Assembly (NCBI RefSeq): GCF_016901135.1
Contig: NZ_JAFEVL010000075.1
Location: 496,001-560,000, forward strand
Direction: 5' to 3'
Source: Martinezella lusitana
GTDB lineage: Bacteria > Pseudomonadota > Alphaproteobacteria > Rhizobiales > Rhizobiaceae
Length of the DNA stretch: 64,000 bases
Shown here: positions 1-8,541 of the stretch, piece by piece
Numbering within the stretch: the first letter of the stretch is position 1
Layout of the letters: the number at the start of each line of letters is the position of its first letter
Position numbers and translations under genes: made by a program
The notes under the pieces: model-generated
The model's input: only the letters and a program-made list of their open reading frames with translations
The model's database searches: none
What the model was told of the DNA's origin: nothing

Positions 1-163
1 CGGCATTGCCGGCACCATTCAGGCCAAGACCATTGGCATCATTCGGCAGGCCCTTCTTCGATGCACAGCCAGCCAAGGAAAGGCCGACGAAAAGCGCGAT
101 CAGGATCGGGTTGCGGGCGAGGTTTTGCATATGGCCAACGGCCGGGTTTGCGATGCGGCTCAT
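1..163 (-). CDS. pal: Peptidoglycan-associated lipoprotein Pal, N-terminal part (cut by window edge)
   Basis: Only the first 54 codons are in the window; the gene continues beyond base 1. The peptide has a positively charged start, a hydrophobic stretch and a lipobox LAGC followed by SKKG at about residues 28-35, so it is an outer-membrane lipoprotein precursor. An AGGAGAG ribosome site lies 7-8 bases before the ATG. Position directly after tolB in the same direction identifies it as Pal, which ties the outer membrane to peptidoglycan and binds TolB. The OmpA-like peptidoglycan-binding domain expected downstream is not visible here. Confidence 0.85.
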   Translation of the reverse strand, partial: MSRIANPAVGHMQNLARNPILIALFVGLSLAGCASKKGLPNDANGLGLNGAGNA

Positions 164-314
164 TGCCGGTCTCTCCTTAGTCTCTATCAGGGTTGCCAGA
201 CTGTAACCGGGTTCGGTTAATCCGATTCCAACAAATATGGTTAATGCTGTCCTAAAATTGTCCCGAAACGGTCCACTCACAGGACTTTGCGGCGATAACG
301 TGGCAAGCCCCTCG

Positions 315-1619
315 TTACTCGAGAAGCGGCGACCAGGCCGGGTCGGAAGCAAAGCCCGGGGTCGGGATCTTCTGCTCGTTATAACCTGTCAGATCAATGG
401 AATAGAGTTGCGGACCGCTGGAGCCGGCCGGTTCGCGGAAGAACATGATGACACGGCCGTTCGGCGCCCAGGTCGGGCCCTCATTGTGGAAGCCGGTGGT
501 CAACAGACGCTCGCTCGAACCGTCCGTCTTCATGACGCCGATCGAGAAGCTTCCGCCAGCCTGCTTGGTGAAGGCGATGAGATCGCCGCGCGGCGACCAG
601 ACCGGGGTGGAATAGGAGCCGTCGCCGAAGGAGATGCGGTGCTGGTTGGAACCGTCAGCATTCATCACGTAGATCTGCTGCTTGCCGCCGCGGTCGCTTT
701 CAAAGGCGATCTGCGTGCCATCAGGCGAATAGGACGGCGAAGTGTCGATCGCAGCCGTCGACGTCAGACGTGTCGTGGTGCGTGAGCGCAGGTCCATCGT
801 ATAGATGTTGGCGTTGCCTTCCTGCTGCAGGCTCATGATCACGCGCTGCCCGTCCGGCGAGAAGCGCGGCGAGAAGGTCATGCCGGGGAAATTGCCGACC
901 AGTTCGCGCTGGCCCGTCTGCAACTGCAGCAGGTAGACGCGCGGCTGCTGGTTGGCAAAGGACATGTAGGTGACTTCCTGCCGGTTCGGCGAGAAGCGCG
1001 GCGTCAGCACCAGGTCACTGCCATCGGTCAGCATGCGCACGTTGGCACCGTCCTGGTCCATGATGCCGAGCTGCGTCTTGCGGGCCGTCTTCGGGCCGCT
1101 TTCGGCAACGAAGACGACGCGGGTATCGAAATAGCCCTTCTCGCCGGTGATCTTCTCGTAAATCCCATCGGCGATGATATGGGCGACACGGCGCCAATTG
1201 TCCGGCTGGGCATAGAATTGCTGGCCGACCATTTGACTATTGCCAAACGTATCCCACAGACGGAACTCGGCCCGAAGGCGGCCACCTTCCTGCGTCACGC
1301 GGCCGGTCACCAGCGCTTGCGCGTTGATGGAAGTCCAGTCCGGGAAGCGCGGCGTCGAGTCCGGATTGCTGATCTTCTCGATGAAGGCCTGCTTGTTGAT
1401 CGGCGCGAACAGACCCGAACGCTGCAGGTCGGCCGCAATCACGCCCGAAATCTGCGGGCCGAGGCTATCATTCGACAGCAGGTCGGTGATGGCGATCGGC
1501 ATGGGCTGGACATTGCCCTTGTTGATGTTGAGCTCGACCACGGCATAGGCCGGAGTGGCGAGCGCTGTCATCAGGCCTGCCAGCACCAGCAGGAGACGGA
1601 CGAAGGAGTTTCTGATCAT
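315..1619 (-). CDS. tolB: Tol-Pal system periplasmic beta-propeller protein TolB
   Basis: Periplasmic partner of Pal and TolA in outer-membrane constriction during division. A Sec signal peptide ends near ATPAYA. An N-terminal TolB domain follows, then repeated propeller blades carrying SPDG, SPNR or SPRG signatures (for example SPDGQR, SPDGTQ). Length of about 434 residues is normal. I chose the ATG at 1619 because AAAGG sits about 10 bases upstream. An in-frame ATG at 1640 overlaps the stop of the preceding gene (TAATG) and would add seven residues. It lies between the TolA-like small gene and pal in one leftward operon. Confidence 0.95.
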   Translation of the reverse strand: MIRNSFVRLLLVLAGLMTALATPAYAVVELNINKGNVQPMPIAITDLLSNDSLGPQISGVIAADLQRSGLFAPINKQAFIEKISNPDSTPRFPDWTSINAQALVTGRVTQEGGRLRAEFRLWDTFGNSQMVGQQFYAQPDNWRRVAHIIADGIYEKITGEKGYFDTRVVFVAESGPKTARKTQLGIMDQDGANVRMLTDGSDLVLTPRFSPNRQEVTYMSFANQQPRVYLLQLQTGQRELVGNFPGMTFSPRFSPDGQRVIMSLQQEGNANIYTMDLRSRTTTRLTSTAAIDTSPSYSPDGTQIAFESDRGGKQQIYVMNADGSNQHRISFGDGSYSTPVWSPRGDLIAFTKQAGGSFSIGVMKTDGSSERLLTTGFHNEGPTWAPNGRVIMFFREPAGSSGPQLYSIDLTGYNEQKIPTPGFASDPAWSPLLE

Positions 1620-1639
1620 ATGTATCAAGCCTTTCAGCA

Positions 1640-2071
1640 TTAAAGCCCAAGGTCGCCGGCATCGAAGTGAATTATCACTTCTTTCCAGGCGTCATATTTA
1701 TCCATTGGCAGATTTTTGAACGGGGCGGATCTGAGCACAGCGCGCAGCGCGCTTGCCGCCACAGCTTGTTGGGTTTTCTCCGGACCACCCGTCATGACAA
1801 CATTCGGCTTGCCAACGATCTGTCCGGCACGATCGAGCTCAAACCGGATTTGAACACGGACATTCTTGATGCCAGATATATCCGCCGGCGGCGGCCAATT
1901 TGCCGTGACACTCTTGCGGATATTCTCAATCATGGAATGCTCAAGCCGATCCTTGCCGGCAGCAGTTTCCGCGCATCGCGCAGACGCTGAGCCCGCCAGG
2001 GTAATCGCCAGGGCCACAAACAAGGACAGGCCGAAACGAGGACAGTGGAAACGCCGCACTCCCCGCATCAC
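1640..2071 (-). CDS. Secreted stand-alone TolA/TonB C-terminal domain protein
   Basis: A 143-residue protein with an N-terminal signal sequence (hydrophobic run ending near GSASA), followed only by a TonB/TolA C-terminal-like domain. It is clearly paralogous to the last 100 residues of the adjacent TolA: both contain a D(R/K)(A/S)GQIVG(K/E)P segment, a (T/S)GGP segment, a (M/V)DKYD(A/D)W(K/Q)EV segment and end in DLG(L/M). It lacks the membrane anchor and proline-rich linker of TolA. Its ATG overlaps the tolA stop (ATGA) and its stop overlaps an upstream tolB start, so it is translationally embedded in the tol operon. Function unknown; it could compete with or assist TolA in binding Pal or TolB. 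Confidence 0.85.
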   Translation of the reverse strand: MMRGVRRFHCPRFGLSLFVALAITLAGSASARCAETAAGKDRLEHSMIENIRKSVTANWPPPADISGIKNVRVQIRFELDRAGQIVGKPNVVMTGGPEKTQQAVAASALRAVLRSAPFKNLPMDKYDAWKEVIIHFDAGDLGL

Positions 2072-3300
2072 ATCCCCAGGTCCGCTGCACTGAAATTGAC
2101 GACGACTTCCTGCCAGTCGTCATACTTGTCCACCGGCAGGACCTTTAGATAGTCCGACTGCGCTCGCATCACCGCGCGCACAGCAGCGCTCTGCATCGCG
2201 GCCTGTGTCGAAGCAGGCCCACCGCTCGTCGTCGCATCCGGTTCCCCGACGATCTGGCCGGACTTGTCGAGCCTGAAATGCACCTTGATCCGCACGTCGC
2301 TCGCACCTTCCATGCCCGGCATGAGATTCCAGTATTTGGCAATCAGATCACGCAAACCGTCCTGCTGGCTCTGGCTAAGTTTGCCTGCGCCGAGCGATTT
2401 CATGCCGCCTCGCGAGGCAACTTGCGTATCGGCACCGGCCGAGGCCTGCTGGGACGAGCGCTTCGCACCACCCTTCGACGATGTATTGTTCAGAACGTCG
2501 GCGATCTGATCGGCAAGGCCGTCGTCAAGACCCTTGTTAGAGGCTTTAGCAGTCTCGCGCTTCTTGTCGCTGTCCTTCTTGCCGTCATCGGTAGACGTGG
2601 TCTTGCTCGTGCTCTGTGTCGTCGTCTTGTCCGTCGGCTTGGCGTCGGCCACCTTCACATCCGGCTTCGGCGCAGGCTTGACTTCGGGCTTCTGCTCGAC
2701 GGTCTTAGGCGGCGTCGGCTGCGGCTTCACATCCGGCACGGGAACATTGTTTGGCAGCTGGATTTCCGCCTGCTGGGTGGGCTGTTCGGTCGGCGGCGGG
2801 GTCGGCGTCGCATCGGCCTTCGGCGGCGGCGGCGTAGGATCGGTCTTCGGCGGCGGAGTGGGCGTCACATCCGGCTTCTGCTGCGGAACGGCGGCCACTT
2901 CCTTGGGCGCAGCCTCCGTCTCCTTCTGCTCTATCGTCTTGACATCATTCGGCCGCGGATCGTTCTGCGGGACGGGCACGTCGACCTTCTTCGGCGCCAA
3001 GGCCGCGGTGTCGCTCTCCGGCCGCTGGGTCGGTACGACCGGGTTCTTGATATCGACGTTGTTCTCGCCGACATTCTGGGCGTTGGCGACCTGGTCCTGC
3101 TTCGTGGTCTGCTTCCGGGAGACGTGATCCGTCACCGGCGCCTTCTTCTCACCCTGCTGAAGCTGGTCAGCCTGCACGATGTCGACATCCATCGCCGTGC
3201 TTTCCGGCGTCTCCAGCGGTGCCGGCGCGCTAAGCGTCAGCATGGCGCCGATCAGCACCAGGATGTGAAAAACCGCAGATGTGACGAGGCTGCGTTTCAT
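2068..3300 (-). CDS. tolA: Cell envelope integrity protein TolA
   Basis: Inner-membrane-anchored protein that transmits TolQR proton-motive energy to Pal/TolB. One N-terminal membrane helix (about residues 7-26) contains the S...H pattern (SAVFH) typical of TonB/TolA. A long low-complexity proline, lysine and threonine-rich linker (about 60-270) spans the periplasm, and a C-terminal TonB-like domain ends the protein (about 310-410). At 410 residues it is of usual size. It sits 9 bases after tolR and overlaps the next gene by four bases. Confidence 0.93.
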   Translation of the reverse strand: MKRSLVTSAVFHILVLIGAMLTLSAPAPLETPESTAMDVDIVQADQLQQGEKKAPVTDHVSRKQTTKQDQVANAQNVGENNVDIKNPVVPTQRPESDTAALAPKKVDVPVPQNDPRPNDVKTIEQKETEAAPKEVAAVPQQKPDVTPTPPPKTDPTPPPPKADATPTPPPTEQPTQQAEIQLPNNVPVPDVKPQPTPPKTVEQKPEVKPAPKPDVKVADAKPTDKTTTQSTSKTTSTDDGKKDSDKKRETAKASNKGLDDGLADQIADVLNNTSSKGGAKRSSQQASAGADTQVASRGGMKSLGAGKLSQSQQDGLRDLIAKYWNLMPGMEGASDVRIKVHFRLDKSGQIVGEPDATTSGGPASTQAAMQSAAVRAVMRAQSDYLKVLPVDKYDDWQEVVVNFSAADLGM

Positions 3301-3309
3301 GGCGATCCG

Positions 3310-3771
3310 TCAGTGATCCGTTGTCTGCTGCTGCGTAACCAGGCCGATGTTCTTGTAACCGGCTTCCTGAATGCGTGACATGACGTCGGCGATCACGCCG
3401 TAGGGCGCCTTGCCGTCGCCACGCACGAAGATGCGCTCGTTGTAGCCGGTCGTCGCGATCGCCTGCAGCTTGGCGGCAATGTCTGCTGCCTGGATCTGCG
3501 TTTCCTGCAAGAAGACCTGGCCGTCGGCCTTGATCGAGATGGTGATGGGCTGGGTCTGCGCGTTCAGCGCGCCTGCCTGCGTCTGCGGCAGGTCGATCGG
3601 CACGCCCGATGTCATCATCGGTGCCGCCACCATGAAGATGATGAGCAGCACGAGCATGACGTCGACCAGCGGCGTCACGTTGATATCGGAAATCGGGCCG
3701 CTCCGGCTTCCGCCTCGACGACTGCCCCGGCGGCCACCGCCGCCACCCCTGCCTCCAACAGACATTGCCAT
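3310..3771 (-). CDS. tolR: Biopolymer transport protein TolR (ExbD family)
   Basis: Proton-channel subunit working with TolQ. A glycine/arginine-rich cytoplasmic tail (residues 1-30) precedes the motif DINVTPLVDVMLVLLIIFM. Asp37 inside the single membrane helix matches the proton-carrying aspartate of the ExbD/TolR family. A periplasmic domain of about 95 residues follows. The 153-residue length is normal. The gene lies between tolQ and tolA, 27 bases after tolQ. Confidence 0.95.
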   Translation of the reverse strand: MAMSVGGRGGGGGRRGSRRGGSRSGPISDINVTPLVDVMLVLLIIFMVAAPMMTSGVPIDLPQTQAGALNAQTQPITISIKADGQVFLQETQIQAADIAAKLQAIATTGYNERIFVRGDGKAPYGVIADVMSRIQEAGYKNIGLVTQQQTTDH

Positions 3772-3798
3772 ATGAATTACTCCGGTTCTGTCCGTTAC

Positions 3799-4521
3799 TT
3801 ACTGCGCCGCCTGGCGCGGCTGCAGCTTCTCATCGATCTGGCGCGAAAGAATGGCGGAGAATTCATCCGCAAAGCCTTCCATGCGTCCCGAGAGCTTGCC
3901 GGCGTCGCCAGAGAACTTGTTATAGGCGATAACGGCGGGAATAGCCGCGACCAGACCGATGGCGGTCGCCAGCAGCGCTTCGGCGATACCGGGCGCGACA
4001 ACCGCAAGATTGGTCGACTTCGAACCGGCAATGGCCTGGAACGAGGTCATAATACCGACGACCGTGCCGAACAGACCGATGAACGGACCGGCCGAACCGA
4101 TGGTGGCCAGAGATCCTAGGCGGGCCATCAGATGTTCCGATTCACGCGCCAAGGTAACGTCCATCGCCCGGTCGATACGCATCTGCAGGCCGATCGGCGA
4201 CCGCGCGCCGCGCTCGAACGATTTCTTCCATTCCCGCATCGCCGCGACGAAGATGGCGCTGAGACCCGTATTGTTGCGTTCCGAAAGCGTCCGGTAGAGC
4301 TCTTCGAGCGATTGGCCCGACCAGAAGACCTGCTCGAAATGATCGAACTGCCGGCGCGCTCGCGCGTAGCTCAGATACTTGTCGATGACGATTGCCCACG
4401 TCCACACGGATGCGGCCAGAAGGCCGATCATGACGAGCTTGACTACCAGGCCCGCCTGCATGAATAGCGACCAGAGGGTGATGTCCGGTGTGGTGGCCGC
4501 TGCCAATGCTACTTGTTCCAT
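3799..4521 (-). CDS. tolQ: Proton channel protein TolQ (MotA/TolQ/ExbB family)
   Basis: Three-helix inner-membrane protein that forms the proton channel with TolR. Helices are seen at about residues 15-38, 140-165 and 175-195. The conserved segment LGSLATIGSAGPFIGLFGTV is the family signature of the second helix, followed by the third-helix segment ending in IPAVIAYN. The 240-residue length is typical. It is the first tol gene after a 415-base untranslated stretch, so the tol promoter probably lies just upstream. Confidence 0.95.
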   Translation of the reverse strand: MEQVALAAATTPDITLWSLFMQAGLVVKLVMIGLLAASVWTWAIVIDKYLSYARARRQFDHFEQVFWSGQSLEELYRTLSERNNTGLSAIFVAAMREWKKSFERGARSPIGLQMRIDRAMDVTLARESEHLMARLGSLATIGSAGPFIGLFGTVVGIMTSFQAIAGSKSTNLAVVAPGIAEALLATAIGLVAAIPAVIAYNKFSGDAGKLSGRMEGFADEFSAILSRQIDEKLQPRQAAQ

Positions 4522-4936
4522 TGATCCAAAATCCCCGAATCCAAACGCCCGGCGCTAGACCGGGCGGCTAAAAGTGATCTCACAAGAAATGTTTGGCAGC
4601 CGCCGCTGAACGCCCTGGTCAAGCCTTCCAAGCTTACAACTGCCTTCTTGCCGTCAAATTTGGTCAAAGGAAGGCGTGCACCGCACAAACTCCGACTTAA
4701 CTAGTAAGACACTATTATGGTTAAAAGAATGTTAGCGTCGAAACATGAAGGATTTAACGGCGGCGAAGGCTTATTCTAGCTCCTGGGAAGAAATGACCGG
4801 GCGAAACCGCCGGCAAACGCAGACAAATCTTGCGCGGCAAATTCCTTCACACAAAACTCAAGTTTTTGCAAGCACCCACAGGCAATGGTCATATCTTGCA
4901 TGAAGCCGCTTGCCCGACGAGCCGTTGACCGCCTTG
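4522..4936. other. Untranslated gap between ybgC and tolQ, likely tolQ promoter region
   Basis: No credible gene in 415 bases. The region is locally AT-richer around 4690-4760. It contains TTAA-N7-TTAG at 4721-4735, one mismatch from the TTAA-N7-TTAA site bound by the cell-cycle regulator CtrA in alphaproteobacteria. Another TTAA lies at 4697-4700. I infer that the leftward tol operon starts in this region; no clear -35/-10 pair could be fixed by eye. Confidence 0.4.
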
Positions 4937-5392
4937 CTAGCCAGCGGATTGCGATGCCGAGAGCATCTGTGCCGCCAGCTTCTCCGGCAGCCGGCGCGGC
5001 CGCCCCTTCGCGTTGATCACGGCGATGATGACCTTGGCGGCGATCAGCAGCGTGTCGTCGCGGCGTATTTCCTGGGAGAGCACCATCTTGGCACCGCCGG
5101 CTTTCTCGGTGACGGTGCGAATCAGCAGCACGTCATCCATGCGGGCAGGCCCCTTGAAGTCGATCTCCATGCGGTGAACCACGAAAACAAGCCCTTCCTC
5201 GTCGGCACTCAAAAGCTCGCGCTGTTCCACGCCGAGACAGCGCAGATAGTCCGTGCGGCCGCGCTCGAGGAAATGCAGATACCGCGCATGATAGACGAGG
5301 CCGGAAAAATCCGTATCTTCGTAATAGACTCGCTGCACCAGCCGGTGGCTTCCGGCTTCCAGTTCCCCAGCTATCAGAAAGGGGCTGTTCAT
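4937..5392 (-). CDS. ybgC: Tol-Pal system-associated acyl-CoA thioesterase YbgC
   Basis: Hot-dog fold thioesterase, usually acting on short-chain acyl-CoA or acyl-ACP and encoded with tol genes. The signature YYEDTDFSGLVYHARYL, with the catalytic aspartate in DTD, is near the N terminus, and a basic FLERGRTDYLR segment follows. The frame stays open upstream to an ATG at 5470, but AAGGAG at 5404-5409 lies 11 bases before the ATG at 5392, giving 151 residues, closer to the family length. It precedes tolQ in the same direction, separated by 415 bases, so it may have its own transcript. Confidence 0.9.
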   Translation of the reverse strand: MNSPFLIAGELEAGSHRLVQRVYYEDTDFSGLVYHARYLHFLERGRTDYLRCLGVEQRELLSADEEGLVFVVHRMEIDFKGPARMDDVLLIRTVTEKAGGAKMVLSQEIRRDDTLLIAAKVIIAVINAKGRPRRLPEKLAAQMLSASQSAG

Positions 5393-5528
5393 CGTTGCCG
5401 CATCTCCTTGAATGTCCGGCATCTCTTTGGCCGAAGTTCTGCCATCAAGCAAGCTTTGAACAATTGTCATAAACTCCGACTATCCGGAATGGTGCCGGCT
5501 AGCGGATCGGCGCAGAAGGAAACATCTC

Positions 5529-6749
5529 ATGAAAATAGCGGTAATGGGTGGCGACGGATTCATCGGTTGGCCAACCTCGCTCCATCTCTCCGACGCCGGT
5601 CATGAGGTGCATATCCTCGACAATCTCTCCCGCCGATGGATCGACACGGAACTGGGCGTCCAGTCCCTGACGCCGATGGATTCGATCCAGGAACGCACCC
5701 GCATCTGGCACGCCGAAACCGGCCGCCGCATCCACTTCAACCTCATCGACCTCGCCAAGGACTACGAGCTCCTGAAGAAGTGGCTGGCCGAGCATCGCCC
5801 CGACGCGATCGTGCATTTCGCCGAGCAGCGCGCCGCGCCCTATTCGATGAAGAGCGACCGCCACAAGAACTACACGGTCAACAACAATGTCAGCGCCACG
5901 CACAATCTGCTGAACGCGCTGGTCGAGCTCAACCTCGACGCCCATCTCGTCCATCTCGGCACCATGGGCGTCTACGGCTATTCGACCGTTGGCGCCGCCA
6001 TTCCCGAAGGCTATCTGCCTGTTGGCATCGATACAGCCGATGGCCGCACCGTCAGCCAGGAAATCCTTTACCCCGCCAATCCCGGCTCCATCTATCACAT
6101 GACCAAGTGCCTCGATCAGCTCCTCTTCCAGTTCTACGCCAAGAACGATGGGCTCAGGATCACCGACCTGCATCAGGGCATCGTCTGGGGCACGCACACC
6201 GAACAGACGCGCCGTCACGAACAGTTGATCAACCGTTTCGACTATGACGGCGACTATGGCACCGTGCTCAACCGCTTCCTCATCCAGGCGGCGATCGGCT
6301 ATCCCCTTACCGTACACGGCACCGGCGGCCAGACCCGTGCCTTCATTCATATCCAGGATTCGGTGCGCTGCATCGAGCTTGCGCTGAAGAACCCGCCGGC
6401 GCGGAGTACCCGCGTCGAGATCTTCAACCAGATGACGGAAACGCATCGCGTCCGCGATCTCGCCGAGATGATTGCCAAGATAAGCGGTGCCGACATCGTC
6501 CGCCTGCCCAACCCACGCAAGGAAGCCCCCGAGAACGACCTGATCGTCAAGAACGACAAGTTCCTCAATCTCGGGCTGGCCCCGATCACGCTCGAAGCCG
6601 GCCTGCTGAGCGAAATCGTCGATGTCGCCAAGAAATACGCCTATCGCGTCGATCGCTCGCGTGTCCCGGCCGTCTCCGCCTGGACCAAGGATATCGCGGC
6701 GACGGTCAACCATGATCCCGAGGGCAAGAGATTGAAGTCCGTCTCATGA
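5529..6749 (+). CDS. sqdB: UDP-sulfoquinovose synthase SqdB
   Basis: Makes UDP-sulfoquinovose from UDP-glucose and sulfite, the head-group donor of the sulfolipid SQDG. It is an extended SDR/epimerase-type protein: nucleotide-binding motif GGDGFIGWP at residues 7-15, TMGVYG around the catalytic threonine, and YHMTK as the YxxxK pair. The 406-residue length and the RRWIDTELG segment fit SqdB rather than general sugar epimerases. An AGGA site precedes the ATG. Its stop overlaps the next start (ATGA), as expected for the rhizobial sqdB-D-C operon. Confidence 0.95.
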   Translation: MKIAVMGGDGFIGWPTSLHLSDAGHEVHILDNLSRRWIDTELGVQSLTPMDSIQERTRIWHAETGRRIHFNLIDLAKDYELLKKWLAEHRPDAIVHFAEQRAAPYSMKSDRHKNYTVNNNVSATHNLLNALVELNLDAHLVHLGTMGVYGYSTVGAAIPEGYLPVGIDTADGRTVSQEILYPANPGSIYHMTKCLDQLLFQFYAKNDGLRITDLHQGIVWGTHTEQTRRHEQLINRFDYDGDYGTVLNRFLIQAAIGYPLTVHGTGGQTRAFIHIQDSVRCIELALKNPPARSTRVEIFNQMTETHRVRDLAEMIAKISGADIVRLPNPRKEAPENDLIVKNDKFLNLGLAPITLEAGLLSEIVDVAKKYAYRVDRSRVPAVSAWTKDIAATVNHDPEGKRLKSVS

Positions 6750-7612
6750 TGCCGGGAAGCGAAATGCTGCAGGGATTGCGCCCGCAGACCCGCCCGCGCT
6801 CCGGCCAAGCATTCGTGACCCTCGTCACGAATGCCGACTATGCCATGGGGGCTACCGCGCTGGCGCGTTCGATCGTTCGGACGTGCACGAAGGCCGATAT
6901 CGTCGTGCTGCATACGGTAGGCGTCAACGAAGGCGATCTTGCCCCGCTAGCGGCACTCGATTGCCGGCTCGTCGAGGTCGAACACCTGCCCCTGTCCGAC
7001 GCTTTCAACGCGCGTCATGCGCGCGGCAACCTTCATGCCGCCGCTCCCTTCACCAAGGGCCGCAAGCCCTCCTTTCACACGCCGCTCGACAATTTCTGCA
7101 AGCTGCGGCTCTGGCAGCTCATCGAATACGACACCTGCGTCTTCATCGACGCGGACGCCATCGTGCTGAGGAATGTCGACAGGCTTTTCGATTACCCTGA
7201 GTTTTCCGCCGCGCCGAATGTCTATGAAAGCCTGTCCGATTTTCATCGGCTAAACTCCGGCGTCTTCGTCGCCAAACCGTCGCTCGCGACGTTTCAGGAC
7301 ATGTTGCAGCGGCTCGATCGCACCGACGTCTTCTGGCGGCGCACCGACCAGACCTTTCTCGAGACATTCTTCCCGGATTGGCACGGCCTGCCGATCTTCA
7401 TGAACATGCTGCAATATGTATGGTTCACCATGCCGGCGCTCTGGGACTGGAACAGCATTTCGATCCTGCATTACCAATATGAAAAGCCTTGGGAGGAGAG
7501 CCATCCGAAGGCCGAGCTGTTGCGACCGTTGATCGACTTGTGGCATGGCTTCCATAGCGGGCTGGACATGCCCGATATCGCGACGCTCGCAAATCCCAAA
7601 GAGGCTGCATGA
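6746..7612 (+). CDS. sqdD: Sulfolipid biosynthesis glycosyltransferase SqdD (glycogenin-like, GT8)
   Basis: Probable glycosyltransferase that moves sulfoquinovose from its UDP form to the lipid acceptor. It has the GT8/glycogenin layout: TLVTNADYAMGATALARS at the start, then LDNFCKLRLWQL, then FIDADAIVLRN containing the DxD metal motif. The motif HRLNSGVFVAKPS follows and a DQTFLETFF segment lies near residue 200. It overlaps sqdB at its start and sqdC at its end by four bases each, so the three genes are tightly co-translated. The function is assigned from rhizobial sqd operon organisation plus motifs. Confidence 0.9.
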   Translation: MMPGSEMLQGLRPQTRPRSGQAFVTLVTNADYAMGATALARSIVRTCTKADIVVLHTVGVNEGDLAPLAALDCRLVEVEHLPLSDAFNARHARGNLHAAAPFTKGRKPSFHTPLDNFCKLRLWQLIEYDTCVFIDADAIVLRNVDRLFDYPEFSAAPNVYESLSDFHRLNSGVFVAKPSLATFQDMLQRLDRTDVFWRRTDQTFLETFFPDWHGLPIFMNMLQYVWFTMPALWDWNSISILHYQYEKPWEESHPKAELLRPLIDLWHGFHSGLDMPDIATLANPKEAA

Positions 7613-8541
7613 AGGTTCTCATATCGGGCGGAACCGGTCTTGTCGGCCGCTACATCGCCGAGGAGCTGCTGGCGGCCGGATACAAGGTTGCTGTCGGCGG
7701 ACGCAGCGCTCCGCAGGCAGGTCTCTTTCCCCATACCGTTTCCTTCGTTCCGCTGAGCCTAGACCCCGCTGAAGACCACAGCCATGCTTTCGACGATGCC
7801 TATTTCTTCGTGCATGCGGCTTTCAGCCACGTGCACGGCAAATATCGCGGCGGTGAAGGAGAAGACCACGAGGGGTTCCGTCGGCTCAATCTGGACGGCA
7901 CGGTCAAGCTGTTCGAAACGGCGAGAAAGGCCGGCATTCGACGCTGCATCTTTCTATCATCCCGCGCTGTATACGGCGATCGAATTGCTGGAGAGGAGTT
8001 GACCGAGTCCAGCACGCCGATGCCGAACACGCTCTACGGCGAAGTGAAGCGCGATGCCGAGCATGCCCTGTTCTCCCTCTCCGCTCCCGGCTTTGCAACA
8101 GCGAGCCTGAGAGCGACCGGCGTCTATGGCGACCTGCGTCCGAACAAATGGGACGATCTGTTCGACGACTATCTGAACGGCAAGCCGGTTCCCTCCCGCG
8201 CCGGAACGGAAGTCCACGGCCGCGATCTCGGCCGCGCCGTGCGCCTGCTGCTGGAGACGGAGACGGCCCGCATCGACGGCGAGGCATTCAACCTGTCGGA
8301 CATACTGACCGATACGCACGAGATCCTCGGGCACCTGAAGACGGCAACGGACTGCCCTCATCCTCTCCCCGCCCCGGCGCCCGAAGGTGTCGTCGGCGCC
8401 ATGGATACGTCGAAGATCCGTGCCCTTGGATGGCAGAGCGGCGGAAAAGCATTGCTCCGGCAGACGATCGAGACTTTGGCGCAGGCAATGTGGCCGCTCC
8501 ATGCCGCCATCAACGCATCAGCTTCGTCTCGTCCCAGCTGA
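7609..8541 (+). CDS. sqdC: SqdC, NAD(P)-dependent epimerase/reductase-like protein of sulfolipid synthesis
   Basis: Extended SDR protein of 310 residues with GGTGLVGRYIAEEL at residues 7-20, SSRAVYGD in the active-site region and YGEVK as the YxxxK motif. In rhizobial sqd operons the third gene encodes a putative reductase needed for normal sulfolipid; I assign SqdC by this position. Its start overlaps sqdD by four bases. The 3' end overlaps the convergent dinB-like gene by 32 bases, so the two transcripts are complementary at their ends. Confidence 0.87.
   Translation: MKVLISGGTGLVGRYIAEELLAAGYKVAVGGRSAPQAGLFPHTVSFVPLSLDPAEDHSHAFDDAYFFVHAAFSHVHGKYRGGEGEDHEGFRRLNLDGTVKLFETARKAGIRRCIFLSSRAVYGDRIAGEELTESSTPMPNTLYGEVKRDAEHALFSLSAPGFATASLRATGVYGDLRPNKWDDLFDDYLNGKPVPSRAGTEVHGRDLGRAVRLLLETETARIDGEAFNLSDILTDTHEILGHLKTATDCPHPLPAPAPEGVVGAMDTSKIRALGWQSGGKALLRQTIETLAQAMWPLHAAINASASSRPS

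Noticed and set aside
5499..6713. Long open frame of 404 codons antisense to sqdB
   Set aside because: Its composition (many D, G, V, E) is that of a reverse-strand shadow of a GC-rich gene; the plus-strand SqdB motifs are complete.
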